From contig CBDEGO010000006.1 in NCBI GenBank assembly GCA_965237995.1, positions 515,666 through 579,665 of the forward strand: DNA of 64,000 nt. Reading direction: 5' to 3'. Source of the stretch: JAAELZ01 sp965237995 (lineage in GTDB: Bacteria > Pseudomonadota > Gammaproteobacteria > Arenicellales > Poriferihabitantaceae). The translations under genes were made by a program, and so were the position numbers. Every line of letters begins with the position of its first letter. Position 1 is the stretch's first letter. This document shows, one piece after another, positions 25,468 through 33,542 of this stretch. A model generated the notes under the pieces. That model made no database searches and was not told the DNA's origin. It saw nothing but the letters and a program-made list of their open reading frames with translations.

Positions 25468-26439
25468 GTGCAAAGTCAGCCAGTCCAATCGATTAACAAG
25501 GAAGATATTCCTGTTATCGATATTTCCTCTCTGTTTGAAAAGGTGCCTGATTATGATGGCGTTGGAAAAGCCTTGCGAGACGCGGCTGAAGGCACGGGCT
25601 TTTTCTATGTGAAAAATCATATCATTGATGCGGCTTTAATGCAAAAGGTGCGCGCGCTGTCACAGCAGTTTTTTGCTTGCGAAGAAGCGGACAAACAAAG
25701 TGTTCTGGCAAAGGACACGCATCGCGGCTTGCTCGCTATTGGTGGTGCGAAGATGGAAAGCCAAGCTAATGTCGATTTAAAAGAGAGCTTCATTTGGGGT
25801 GCTGACTTACCCACGGATAACCCCCGCTTTATTGCAGGTAACAAAATGTTTGCCCCCAATCGATGGCCATCTTTTTTACCTGAAATGCAGCAAGCATTAA
25901 ACCAATATATGCAGGCTGCTAATGACTGCGGGCAGCAGTTGTTAAAAGCTTTTGCCGCTAGTTTAGGTATCGAACATGATTACTTTGCCAAGCAATTTGA
26001 TCAGCCTATTTCACGCGGCACTTTAATTCATTATCCGCCTCAAGCACCTACCGCAAGAGATGATCAATTTGGTGTTTCGCCTCATACTGACTTTGGCACC
26101 TTAACTTTGTTAGCGCAGGATAACACTGGCGGGCTTCGAGTGAAAAGCCGCAGCGGGCAATGGGTCACTGCGCATCCGATCGAAGATACTTTGGTTGTCA
26201 ACGTGGGTGATTTACTCGCACGTTGGACCAACGATCGATTTCAATCTACAGAGCATGCCGTGGTGAATAATTCGGGAAAGGAACGCTATTCCATTGTCGT
26301 TGCGGTAGACCCAAATTGGGATGCGGTGATCTCTCCTGTAGTCCTCGCAAATGAAACACCGCATTACGACCCCGTATTGTGCGGCGAATATATTCAAGGG
26401 CGGTTTGATCGATCGTTTAATTATCATAAGCAAACCTAA
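25468..26439 (+). CDS. Isopenicillin N synthase-like 2OG-Fe(II) dioxygenase
   Basis: 323 residues with a GTG start 3 bp after the DUF2959 gene. The N-terminal cap has IPVIDISSLF and GTGFFYVKNH. The double-stranded beta-helix shows the iron triad His206-X-Asp208 (SPHTDFGTLTLL) and His263 (STEHAVVN). Arg273-X-Ser275 (RYS) should bind the 2-oxoglutarate carboxylate. The protein probably hydroxylates or otherwise oxidises a small molecule in the cytoplasm. An HD-domain oxygenase-like gene follows by 12 bp, which suggests the two act in sequence. The substrate is unknown. Confidence 0.85.
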   Translation: MQSQPVQSINKEDIPVIDISSLFEKVPDYDGVGKALRDAAEGTGFFYVKNHIIDAALMQKVRALSQQFFACEEADKQSVLAKDTHRGLLAIGGAKMESQANVDLKESFIWGADLPTDNPRFIAGNKMFAPNRWPSFLPEMQQALNQYMQAANDCGQQLLKAFAASLGIEHDYFAKQFDQPISRGTLIHYPPQAPTARDDQFGVSPHTDFGTLTLLAQDNTGGLRVKSRSGQWVTAHPIEDTLVVNVGDLLARWTNDRFQSTEHAVVNNSGKERYSIVVAVDPNWDAVISPVVLANETPHYDPVLCGEYIQGRFDRSFNYHKQT

Positions 26440-26451
26440 CTAGGGGCGGCA

Positions 26452-27105
26452 ATGGATAGAGAAAGTAAGTTGATTGAGTCAGCGCTAGCATCACAACGCC
26501 AAGCTGGAGAACGCACGCCACTAATGGATAGCACATGGTCTTATGTTGAAGCGCCTTGTCTAGAAACTGCCACGCGTGAAGATTGGAGTTTGCTAGCCAT
26601 TCAACGTAAAGAGTATGAGGTATTAGAAAGGCCGAAGCAGGTGTTAGAAATGTTGCTAGCGCAAAAAGACGCGCCCTCTTTTGGTTACCAAATAAACAAC
26701 TATCAACATTGTCTACAATCAGCGACTAAAGCCATGCAAGATGGGCAAGATGACGAAACCATCGTTGTCGCTTTGTTTCATGACTTAGGTTTTATGGTGT
26801 GCAATGAAACGCACGGTGATTTTGCCGCACAATTGTTACGCCCTTATGTGCATGAAAAACATATTTGGGCGCTGGAGCGGCACATGTATTTTCAGTACAA
26901 GCACTGCCCTGCTATTGAAGATTTAGACTACGATTATAGAGATCGCTGGGCAGACCATCCGTATTTTGATTGGACGGCTAATTTTGTTCATCAATATGAC
27001 GTGCAAGCGATGAATGCCAGTTTTCAAAACGCGCCTTTAGAAGACTTTATCCCTAGGGTGAATAAGGTGTTTTCTAACCCTAGAAAAATCGACGCGCCTG
27101 AATAA
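26452..27105 (+). CDS. HD-domain protein resembling mixed-valent diiron oxygenases (PhnZ/TmpB/MIOX group)
   Basis: 217 residues. Likely metal ligands in order are His86 (NNYQHCLQ), His110-Asp111 (LFHDLG), His121 (ETHGDFAA), His144 (ERHMYF) and Asp183 (HQYDVQAM). This H...HD...H...H...D set, with QHCLQ near the start, matches PhnZ-type oxygenases better than HD hydrolases. PhnZ and TmpB cleave a hydroxylated phosphonate made by a partner 2OG oxygenase. Here the upstream partner is also a 2OG oxygenase, but no phosphonate gene is nearby. A phosphohydrolase role cannot be excluded. Confidence 0.7.
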   Translation: MDRESKLIESALASQRQAGERTPLMDSTWSYVEAPCLETATREDWSLLAIQRKEYEVLERPKQVLEMLLAQKDAPSFGYQINNYQHCLQSATKAMQDGQDDETIVVALFHDLGFMVCNETHGDFAAQLLRPYVHEKHIWALERHMYFQYKHCPAIEDLDYDYRDRWADHPYFDWTANFVHQYDVQAMNASFQNAPLEDFIPRVNKVFSNPRKIDAPE

Positions 27106-27162
27106 CCGCAGAGACGACAGTATTGCTACTGCGCTAGAATATGCGCCGTTAAGAGGAAAAAT

Positions 27163-27741
27163 ATGACAGCTTGGATAAAAATGCTCACTGACGAAGAAGC
27201 GTCAGATTCAGTAAAAGAAATGTATGATCTGGTGCGCACTCCACACGGTACGGTAGATAATGTGATGCGTGTACATAGCTTGCGCCCGCACACCATGAAG
27301 GGCCACGTTACTTTATATCGTAGCGTGTTGCACAACGAAGACAACACTCTGCCGTTTTGGTTTTTAGAGGTGGTGGCTTCTTACACCAGCTTTTTAAATA
27401 AGTGTGACTACAGCTTTAGCCACCACTTCACCAATGCCAGAAGTTTAATTGCAGATGATGAAAAATCAGACGCCATCTATGCTGCATTTGAAGCCAAAGC
27501 GCCAGAGCAGGTATTTTCAGGTAAAGAGCTCGCGTTTCTACAGTACACAGAAAAGCTGAGTACCGATGTTGCCCATATGAACGACGCCGATTTTAAAAAT
27601 TTAAAAGAGGCAGGCTGTGATGATGGAGAGATTTTAGAAGTCAATCAAGTGGTCGCTTACTTTAGCTATTCTAACCGCTTACTCAATGGCTTAGGTGTCA
27701 CCACGCAAGGCGATACCATCGGCTATTATCACGACGATTAA
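27163..27741 (+). CDS. AhpD/carboxymuconolactone decarboxylase-fold protein
   Basis: 192 residues. An alpha-helical fold with the active region FLEVVASYTSFLNKCDYSFS, then HH (87-88). The family usually has CxxC-X3-H; here Cys81 is followed by Ser84 (CDYS), so the second Cys is missing. The lower block VVAYFSYSNRLLNGLGVT matches peroxidase-related AhpD-like proteins. Without the disulfide-forming pair, classical alkylhydroperoxidase chemistry is doubtful. It closes the oxygenase-HD-AhpD unit and lies 57 bp after the HD gene. Confidence 0.78.
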   Translation: MTAWIKMLTDEEASDSVKEMYDLVRTPHGTVDNVMRVHSLRPHTMKGHVTLYRSVLHNEDNTLPFWFLEVVASYTSFLNKCDYSFSHHFTNARSLIADDEKSDAIYAAFEAKAPEQVFSGKELAFLQYTEKLSTDVAHMNDADFKNLKEAGCDDGEILEVNQVVAYFSYSNRLLNGLGVTTQGDTIGYYHDD

Positions 27742-27752
27742 AGAAGGTTTGT

Positions 27753-28502
27753 TTAGGCGCTTTCGTTAGCGCCCATTTTCTTCTCCAGTCGTCGTACACC
27801 GTATGACACGATCAAAATAAGCGCCAAATATTCCAGTACTAACACGCTATAAATCTCTAACGGACGATATTCCGTGACCACTAACTCATTCGCGCGGCGC
27901 GTTAGTTCTTGCATACCGATAATCGATACCAAAGACGACATCTTCAACATATAAACCAACTGATTGCCCAGCGCGGGTAGCACGCGACGAATAGCTTGCG
28001 GCAAGATAACAAACCGCATAGTGTCGGTGTAGCTTAAATTAATCGTGTGCGAGGCTTCAGTCTGCCCCTTATCAATAGATTGAATCCCTGCTCTAAATAT
28101 TTCAGCCTGAAACGCGCTATCAGAAAGAGCCAAGGCTACGACCCCTGCCCAGAAAACATTTATTTGGATGCCTGCAACCACGGGTAAGCCGTAATACACC
28201 CACAACAACAGCACCAAAATCGGGATGGCACGAATTAGCTCAACATAGGTGCGATTAATCATGCGCATGCCTTTGTGGCGCGATAAGCCAGGCAAGGCGA
28301 TTAGCAGACCAACAAAAATAGAAATGGTAATGGCGGTCAGCGACACTAAAATGGTGTTCCACAAGCCGCCTAATAAAAATTGTAGATTAGTTTGCCCCGA
28401 ATTAGTAAACGGGGAAACCACGTACCAGCCCCAGTTAACATCATTGCAACCCGTTAGCAATAATGTGGTTAATGCGAGTAAGCTAAGTTTTAGAGCGTTC
28501 AC
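27753..28502 (-). CDS. Polar amino acid ABC transporter permease (transporter 1)
   Basis: 249 residues. After an N-terminal hydrophobic segment there are about five HisMQ-type membrane helices. The GLLIALPGLSRHKGMRMINRTYVELIRAIPILVLLLWVYYG region is typical, and the EAA-like loop is EASHTINLSYTDTMRFVILP. Oddly, the first helix ends LLLTGCND, an apparent lipobox, before NWGWYVVSPF. The gene follows its ATPase by 4 bp. Only one permease gene exists for this transporter, so a homodimer is expected. Confidence 0.88.
   Translation of the reverse strand: MNALKLSLLALTTLLLTGCNDVNWGWYVVSPFTNSGQTNLQFLLGGLWNTILVSLTAITISIFVGLLIALPGLSRHKGMRMINRTYVELIRAIPILVLLLWVYYGLPVVAGIQINVFWAGVVALALSDSAFQAEIFRAGIQSIDKGQTEASHTINLSYTDTMRFVILPQAIRRVLPALGNQLVYMLKMSSLVSIIGMQELTRRANELVVTEYRPLEIYSVLVLEYLALILIVSYGVRRLEKKMGANESA
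27756..27773 (+). terminator. Possible terminator after the AhpD-like gene
   Basis: GGCGCT (27756-27761) pairs with AGCGCC (27768-27773) over a 6-base loop and is followed by CATTTTCTTC. It overlaps the last codons of the convergent permease gene. The T run is imperfect. Confidence 0.35.
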
Positions 28503-28506
28503 CTTA

Positions 28507-29301
28507 TTAGTGCTGCAGTATTTGGGTTAAAAACTGCTGACAGCGCGCACTATCGGGCTGAGTGAAAAATTTCTCAGTGGGTGATTTTTCAATAATCTCG
28601 CCTTTGTCCATAAACACCATCGTGTTAGCCACCTTGCGCGCAAAACCCATTTCATGCGTAACGCAAACCATCGTCATGCCTGAACCTGCTAGGCCGATCA
28701 TTACGTCTAGCACTTCCGAAATCATTTCAGGGTCCAACGCAGAGGTTGGTTCATCAAACAGCATGATCTTCGGTTCCATACACAACGAGCGCGCAATGGC
28801 TACGCGTTGTTGCTGGCCACCAGAAAGTTGTCGTGGGGTCTTTTGCGCTTGGTCGGCAATATCTACACGCTCAAGGTATTGCATCGCGCGTTGCTGCGCT
28901 TCATTCTGGCTGAGCTTACGCACTCGCGTAAGGCCCAGTGTTAAGTTACCCAATACAGTTAAATGCGGGAATAAATTAAAATGCTGAAATACCATGCCCA
29001 AATTGTCACGGGCGGCTACAATGTTTTCTTTGTTGTCGTTTAATTCGTGCCCGTTAACAATAATGGTTCCGCTTTCGTGTGTTTCTAAGCGGTTAACACA
29101 ACGTATTAAAGTTGATTTACCAGAACCTGAAGGCCCGCAAATGACCACTATTTCGCCCAACTTAACTTCAAGGTTAATAGTATTCAGCGCCTGAAAATCG
29201 CCAAACCATTTATTCACGTCTTGCATGAGAATAACTGGTTCGTTGGTGGGTGGCTTGGTGTGGTTTGTCACGGTAAATGGCTTGTGCTGAATGCGTTGCA
29301 T
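28507..29301 (-). CDS. Polar amino acid ABC transporter ATPase (transporter 1)
   Basis: 264 residues from ATG at 29301, with a GAGG about 10 bases upstream; a TTG seven codons earlier also opens the frame. Walker A GPSGSGKSTL, Q-loop MVFQHFNLFPHL, signature LSGGQQQRVAIARS, Walker B IMLFDEPTSALDPE and VCVTHEMGFARKV place it in the GlnQ/HisP group. It energises uptake with the permease downstream. The binding-protein gene is divergent, with 127 bp of shared promoter region. Confidence 0.93.
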   Translation of the reverse strand: MQRIQHKPFTVTNHTKPPTNEPVILMQDVNKWFGDFQALNTINLEVKLGEIVVICGPSGSGKSTLIRCVNRLETHESGTIIVNGHELNDNKENIVAARDNLGMVFQHFNLFPHLTVLGNLTLGLTRVRKLSQNEAQQRAMQYLERVDIADQAQKTPRQLSGGQQQRVAIARSLCMEPKIMLFDEPTSALDPEMISEVLDVMIGLAGSGMTMVCVTHEMGFARKVANTMVFMDKGEIIEKSPTEKFFTQPDSARCQQFLTQILQH

Positions 29302-29428
29302 TGTAATCGACCTCGGCCTCAATTCACAGCCGACCGCAATCTCTTCATTTTATGATAAAGTCGTCCTCAATAGTTGCAGCGCAGCAGTTAATAAAAGTCA
29401 ACATTCCCACTATTTAGAGGAGATAGAA

Positions 29429-30217
29429 ATGAATAAACGATCCATCATGAAAGCCGTATTACTAGCAGCGACATTAATGTTTGGTGTTAGCCAACCGGCA
29501 TTAGCGGCAGGCGCACTGGCCGATATTTTAAGCTCGGGTAAGTTAAAAGTGGGCACCACAGGTGACTGGAATCCAATGACAATGAAAGACCCAGCCACCA
29601 ACAGCTATACTGGTTACGATATAGACGTAATGAAAGCACTAGCTGAAGAGTTAGGTGTGGAAGTCGAATTCGTGCCGACTGATTGGAAAACACTGGTAAA
29701 CGGTGTTGTTTCAGGCAAGTATCACATAACAGGCAGCGCTTCCATAAAAGCCAGTCGCGCGAAAGTAGCTGGCTTTTCTAAGAGTTACTTTTCATTAGCG
29801 ACAGTGCCGCTTACGCTAAAGAAAAACGACGGGAAATTTAACGACTGGGCAGACTTAGACAATGCAGACGTAACCGTTGCAGCGACATTAGGTACTACTC
29901 AAGAAGACCAAGTTAAAAAATTCTTTCCAAATGCACAACACAAAATTGTTGAAGCGCCCGCACGTGATTTCCAAGAAGTCTTAGCAGGTCGTGCGGACGC
30001 CCACATCACTTCAAATGTGGAAGCGTATAAGCTAGTAGAAAAATTCCCAGAGATGATGATAGTGCCAGTGGGCGAAGCACGTGCTCGCACGCCAGTGGCG
30101 ATGTTATTGCCGCAAGACGATCAAGTGTGGATCAACTTTGTAAATACGTGGATAGAGCTGAAAAAGGAAAGCGGTTTATTCGCAGACTTAGGCCGTAAAT
30201 GGAAGTTAAATAACTAA
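29429..30217 (+). CDS. Amino-acid-type ABC transporter substrate-binding protein (transporter 1)
   Basis: 262 residues from ATG at 29429, picked for its strong AGAGGAGA site at 29416-29423 and because it opens a clean signal peptide (MNKRSIMKAVLLAATLM...PALA, cut near residue 26). The mature protein is a family 3 periplasmic binding domain: LKVGTTGDWNPMTMKD, GYDIDVMKALAEELG and ITGSASIKASRAKV. The ligand is unknown. It is divergent from its ATPase and permease and is followed by a GST gene after a hairpin. Confidence 0.88.
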   Translation: MNKRSIMKAVLLAATLMFGVSQPALAAGALADILSSGKLKVGTTGDWNPMTMKDPATNSYTGYDIDVMKALAEELGVEVEFVPTDWKTLVNGVVSGKYHITGSASIKASRAKVAGFSKSYFSLATVPLTLKKNDGKFNDWADLDNADVTVAATLGTTQEDQVKKFFPNAQHKIVEAPARDFQEVLAGRADAHITSNVEAYKLVEKFPEMMIVPVGEARARTPVAMLLPQDDQVWINFVNTWIELKKESGLFADLGRKWKLNN

Positions 30218-30231
30218 GCTATCTCTGCCAA

Positions 30232-30265
30232 GCGGTGTGTAGCTAAGGCACGCCGCTCACACCGC
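30232..30265 (+). promoter_or_regulatory. Hairpin between binding protein 1 and GST genes
   Basis: GCGGTGTG (30232-30239) and CACACCGC (30258-30265) form a perfect 8-bp stem with an 18-base loop. It fills most of the 54-bp gap and ends 6 bp before the GST ATG. It has no T run, so it looks more like an mRNA-stabilising or expression-balancing element than a terminator. It could also hide the GST ribosome-binding site. Confidence 0.45.
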
Positions 30266-30271
30266 CCGAAG

Positions 30272-30931
30272 ATGTTAGATTTTTACGCGCTAGCCCTCAG
30301 CAGCTATTGTGCCAAAGTGCGTATTATCTTGCGTCTAAAATCTATCTCTTTCAATGAAATGACTCCGCCTGATGGTTATGGTAGTGCAGCTTATCGCGCC
30401 ATTGTTCCAGCAGGGTCAATTCCCGGTATTGTGCATAATGGTCATAGCCTGCACGATTCAGCGGCGATAGCCGAATACTTAAATGAACTAGAGCCGCAGC
30501 CCGACTTGTTAGCTGCGGACAGCATCGTTAAAGCCAAGCAACGCGCTTTATCGCAATTTCATGATACCCGCGTAGAGCCAGCCGTTAGAGCCTTGTTTCC
30601 ACTAGTGCGTTTAAGCCGCCGTGATGCCAATACTCGAAAACAAATAACTGCCGCCTACCAGCAATGGACCACAGTGATTAGCCGCTTGGGACAGCTATTG
30701 CCAGGCGGCCAATTTATGGGCGGCAATGAATTATGTATAGCAGACTGCGCTTACCCCACAACGCTGCGGATGGGTGAAGATATTTTTAATTTCCTAGGCC
30801 AGTCTATTTCGCTACCAAGTCAGTTAAGAGATTGGCAAAAGCAGGTCGAGCAAAATGCGATAATAAATGAAGAAGTTATCAATAACCGAGCAGCTGTTTC
30901 AAGTTGGTTAGACACCGTCACTCTAAAGTAA
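30272..30931 (+). CDS. Glutathione S-transferase family protein (first copy)
   Basis: 219 residues. The N-terminal thioredoxin-like half has LSSYCAKVRIILRLKSI with Ser/Cys at the active position, the cis-Pro segment GSIPGIVHNGHSLHDSAAIAEYL, and a helical C-terminal half. It may conjugate or isomerise with glutathione as cofactor. Being inside the island it may process a reactive intermediate or be a carrier of formaldehyde equivalents; neither is shown. It is likely co-transcribed with binding protein 1. Confidence 0.85.
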   Translation: MLDFYALALSSYCAKVRIILRLKSISFNEMTPPDGYGSAAYRAIVPAGSIPGIVHNGHSLHDSAAIAEYLNELEPQPDLLAADSIVKAKQRALSQFHDTRVEPAVRALFPLVRLSRRDANTRKQITAAYQQWTTVISRLGQLLPGGQFMGGNELCIADCAYPTTLRMGEDIFNFLGQSISLPSQLRDWQKQVEQNAIINEEVINNRAAVSSWLDTVTLK

Positions 30932-31177
30932 AAATAACAATGATGTGCCTCGTTGCCGTCTCAGAAAAGTGGTGTTTAATTTCAATGAAATTCGCCTAGT
31001 AATCTGAGTAGGGTTTCATAGTGAAGTAGCCCTTAGTCGAGAATAAATTTCGTGCTTATGCGTCGCAATTAAATATATATGAGCTTCACCATGTTGCTCT
31101 ATAATTTATCAAAGAATGATACATCGCTATTCTATGAGCAAGCCCACGCGGCTAAAACACCTGTTGGAGAATAACAA

Positions 31178-32365
31178 ATGCAAATTAACAGTGAACTACT
31201 TCCATCTAAAATAAGCAGCGCTGACATTAGTGTGGTGAACAACCCTATCGTGCAGGCCAGTGGCTTACCGAACGCGGCCTATACCGACGAGGTGGTGTTT
31301 AATTACGAGCGGGATCACATCTTTTCCAAAACATGGGTTGCGGTGGCTTATGCAGATGAATTTACTGACGGTCTAGTTAGACCACAAAGCTTTATGGGTA
31401 CACCGATTCTAATCACCAAGCCGGTTGGCGGTGACATTCGTGTTTTTCATAATGTGTGCAGCCATCGGGGAGTCCAGTTAGTTGACAAGGAAGTGAACAG
31501 CAATGGCATGATCGTATGCCCTTATCACTCATGGACCTACAGTACAGAGGGCGAATTAAAGGCGACCCCAAATATTGGCGGAGTTGGGGTAAGTACTTTG
31601 CCAGATGTCTGTAATGAACAACGCGGGTTGAAAGCGATTCGTTCTCATATTTGGATGGGTGTGTTATTCATTAATATGTCGGGGGACGCGCCTGCTTTTG
31701 AGGAAGATGCGCAAGACATTATTGCCCGTACGAATGATTTAATGGGTGAGTCTGCGCAAGGGTTGATTCAATCAAACGCAGATGATGTTGATATGGAAAT
31801 TGTTCTTAACGCTAATTGGAAGTTTGCGATTGAAAATTATTTAGAAGCTTATCATTTACCGTTTGTACACCCGGGGCTAAATTCTTATTCTCCATTGAGT
31901 GAACATACGCCCCTAGTGCATGGAAAGAAATTAAGTGGGCAGATCACCTCGACATTTGATCCAAAATTAGGCAGTGGAAAAAGCTTGCCGGTATTTCCAG
32001 ATTGGGATGAGCTTGAAATGAGTACGGGTGATTACCCAGCAGTATATCCGAACTTATTATTGGGCTTTCAAGCTAACCATGTGTTCGCGATGATTATTCA
32101 CCCATTAACGGCAAGCACTACCCGAGAAGAAGTAAAAATCTTTTATGTAGGCGAGGCGGCTAAGGATGAAAACCTTGCGCGATTGAGAAATGAAACTCGC
32201 GCTAATTGGATGGAGGTATTTGCTGAGGACATCGGTCCCTGTGAGCGTATGCAGTTGGGCCGGTCATCTCCAGGTTATCAGGGTGGCACATTTTCTCCGG
32301 TTTTAGATGTATGTTCTCATCACTTTCATAAGTGGGTCGCCAATCAATACACTGAGGCCGCTTAA
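31178..32365 (+). CDS. Rieske non-haem iron oxygenase, alpha subunit (quaternary-amine demethylase type)
   Basis: 395 residues. The Rieske [2Fe-2S] ligands are Cys94-X-His96 (VCSHRG) and Cys114-X2-His117 (CPYHSW). The mononuclear iron site has ENYLEAYHLPFVHPG with His226 and His231, and probably Asp351. The residue linking the two centres is Glu223, as in carnitine, glycine betaine and stachydrine oxygenases, rather than the usual Asp. This points to oxidative N-demethylation of a trimethyl- or dimethylammonium compound, releasing formaldehyde. No reductase gene lies beside it. It has its own 246-bp upstream region. Confidence 0.88.
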   Translation: MQINSELLPSKISSADISVVNNPIVQASGLPNAAYTDEVVFNYERDHIFSKTWVAVAYADEFTDGLVRPQSFMGTPILITKPVGGDIRVFHNVCSHRGVQLVDKEVNSNGMIVCPYHSWTYSTEGELKATPNIGGVGVSTLPDVCNEQRGLKAIRSHIWMGVLFINMSGDAPAFEEDAQDIIARTNDLMGESAQGLIQSNADDVDMEIVLNANWKFAIENYLEAYHLPFVHPGLNSYSPLSEHTPLVHGKKLSGQITSTFDPKLGSGKSLPVFPDWDELEMSTGDYPAVYPNLLLGFQANHVFAMIIHPLTASTTREEVKIFYVGEAAKDENLARLRNETRANWMEVFAEDIGPCERMQLGRSSPGYQGGTFSPVLDVCSHHFHKWVANQYTEAA

Positions 32366-32421
32366 TTCGCTATCGGCAACTGGGTTTAGCACTAACAAAT
32401 TTAGCGCTAGGGTGTTAATTC

Positions 32422-32450
32422 TTGACAATGTAATACACGTTACGTAGATT
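32422..32450 (+). promoter_or_regulatory. Candidate sigma70 promoter of the second ABC operon
   Basis: A perfect TTGACA (32422-32427) is followed after a 17-base spacer by TAGATT (32445-32450). The binding-protein ATG lies 125 bases after it, leaving a long leader. This is the best promoter match I saw in the window. Confidence 0.65.
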
Positions 32451-32575
32451 TAAATATTACAAAAATAAAAGCCTAAGCTAAGGTTCCACGATTAAATCGG
32501 TCAGGTTTTCCCCATTTGAAAGTGAGAATCGAAGCAAGTTAAAAAACAAATCTAGTACAACCTAAAAGAGGAGAG

Positions 32576-33424
32576 ATGATGAAAGTGAAAATAAGTTCGT
32601 TAGCGATGAGTGCAGCCACTGCGGCATTGGTTTTTGCCAGTTCTACGGCCTATGCGGCTGAGTGTTCTAATGACACTTGGAATAAAGTGATGAGCAAAGG
32701 CAAGATGGTTGTCGGTGTTAAAGCGGATTACAAACCATGGGGTTATCGTGATTCAAGCGGTGCCATTGTGGGTATGGAAGTGGATATGGCTCAAGCCGCT
32801 GCTGATGCCATGGGTGTTGAGTTAGAAACGATTGCAGTGCAATCTTCTAATCGTATGCAATTCCTTGAGCAAGGTAAGATCGATATGATGATCGCCACCA
32901 TGTCTGACCGCCTTGATCGCCGCAAGTTGGTGGGTATTGTTCAACCCAATTATTACACGTCAGGCACCAATATCATGTCGCCTAAAGCAGTCGGTATTAC
33001 ATCTTGGGAAGACTTACGCGGTAAGCCAGTATGCGGCAAGCAAGGCGCTTTTTATAATAAAGTTGTTAACGAGCGTTATGGTGCTGAGGTTGCCGCCTTT
33101 ACCGGGAATGCAGAGGCAAAACAAGCGTTACGTGATAAGAAGTGTTTAGCATGGGTATACGATGATTCTTCTATTATGTCGGATTTATCTTCTGGTAATT
33201 ATGACGATTTTGAAATGCCGCTAGCGAGTGAAGATGATAACCCTTGGGGTTTGGCCGTTCCGCTTGCAGAAAAAGACTGCATATTTGGCAATTTTATGTC
33301 AGGTTTAACCTACAACATGCATCAGTCAGGCGCATTGGAAGCACTTGAAGCAAAGTGGGGTATTCAGGCTACTCAATATCTTGCCAATCAAAAGGAACGC
33401 TTTGCGGATTGGATTCAAGAGTAA
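32576..33424 (+). CDS. Amino-acid-type ABC transporter substrate-binding protein (transporter 2)
   Basis: 282 residues with a signal peptide ending SSTAYAA (cut near residue 28), so two Cys (C30 and later) are exported. KMVVGVKADYKPWGYRDSSG, GMEVDMAQAAADAMG and DMMIATMSDRLDRRK identify a family 3 solute-binding protein. A GAGGAG site precedes the ATG closely. It is the first gene of the SBP-permease-permease-ATPase operon. A strong hairpin follows it, which should raise its share of expression over the membrane genes. Confidence 0.9.
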   Translation: MMKVKISSLAMSAATAALVFASSTAYAAECSNDTWNKVMSKGKMVVGVKADYKPWGYRDSSGAIVGMEVDMAQAAADAMGVELETIAVQSSNRMQFLEQGKIDMMIATMSDRLDRRKLVGIVQPNYYTSGTNIMSPKAVGITSWEDLRGKPVCGKQGAFYNKVVNERYGAEVAAFTGNAEAKQALRDKKCLAWVYDDSSIMSDLSSGNYDDFEMPLASEDDNPWGLAVPLAEKDCIFGNFMSGLTYNMHQSGALEALEAKWGIQATQYLANQKERFADWIQE

Positions 33425-33476
33425 ATTTGTCAACAGGGTGGAGAGCTCTTCGAGTTTGCAAACCCTGCAATGATGC

Positions 33477-33505
33477 AAAGGTGCCGCTAAATTCGGCACC
33501 TTTTG
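33477..33505 (+). terminator. Intra-operon terminator or attenuator after binding protein 2
   Basis: AAAGGTGCCG (33477-33486) and CGGCACCTTT (33494-33503) form a perfect 10-bp stem with a 7-base loop, followed by TTTTG. It lies between the binding-protein gene and the first permease of the same operon. Partial read-through at such hairpins commonly sets the excess of binding protein. Confidence 0.8.
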
Positions 33506-33542
33506 TCTTGCCAGCACGCTTTATAAATACGCACCTAATAAG

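Noticed and set aside
25468..27105. Phosphonate degradation cluster (PhnY-PhnZ)
   Set aside because: The oxygenase is not of the PhnY (phytanoyl-CoA hydroxylase-like) type and no phosphonate transporter or phn gene is nearby; kept only as an analogy.
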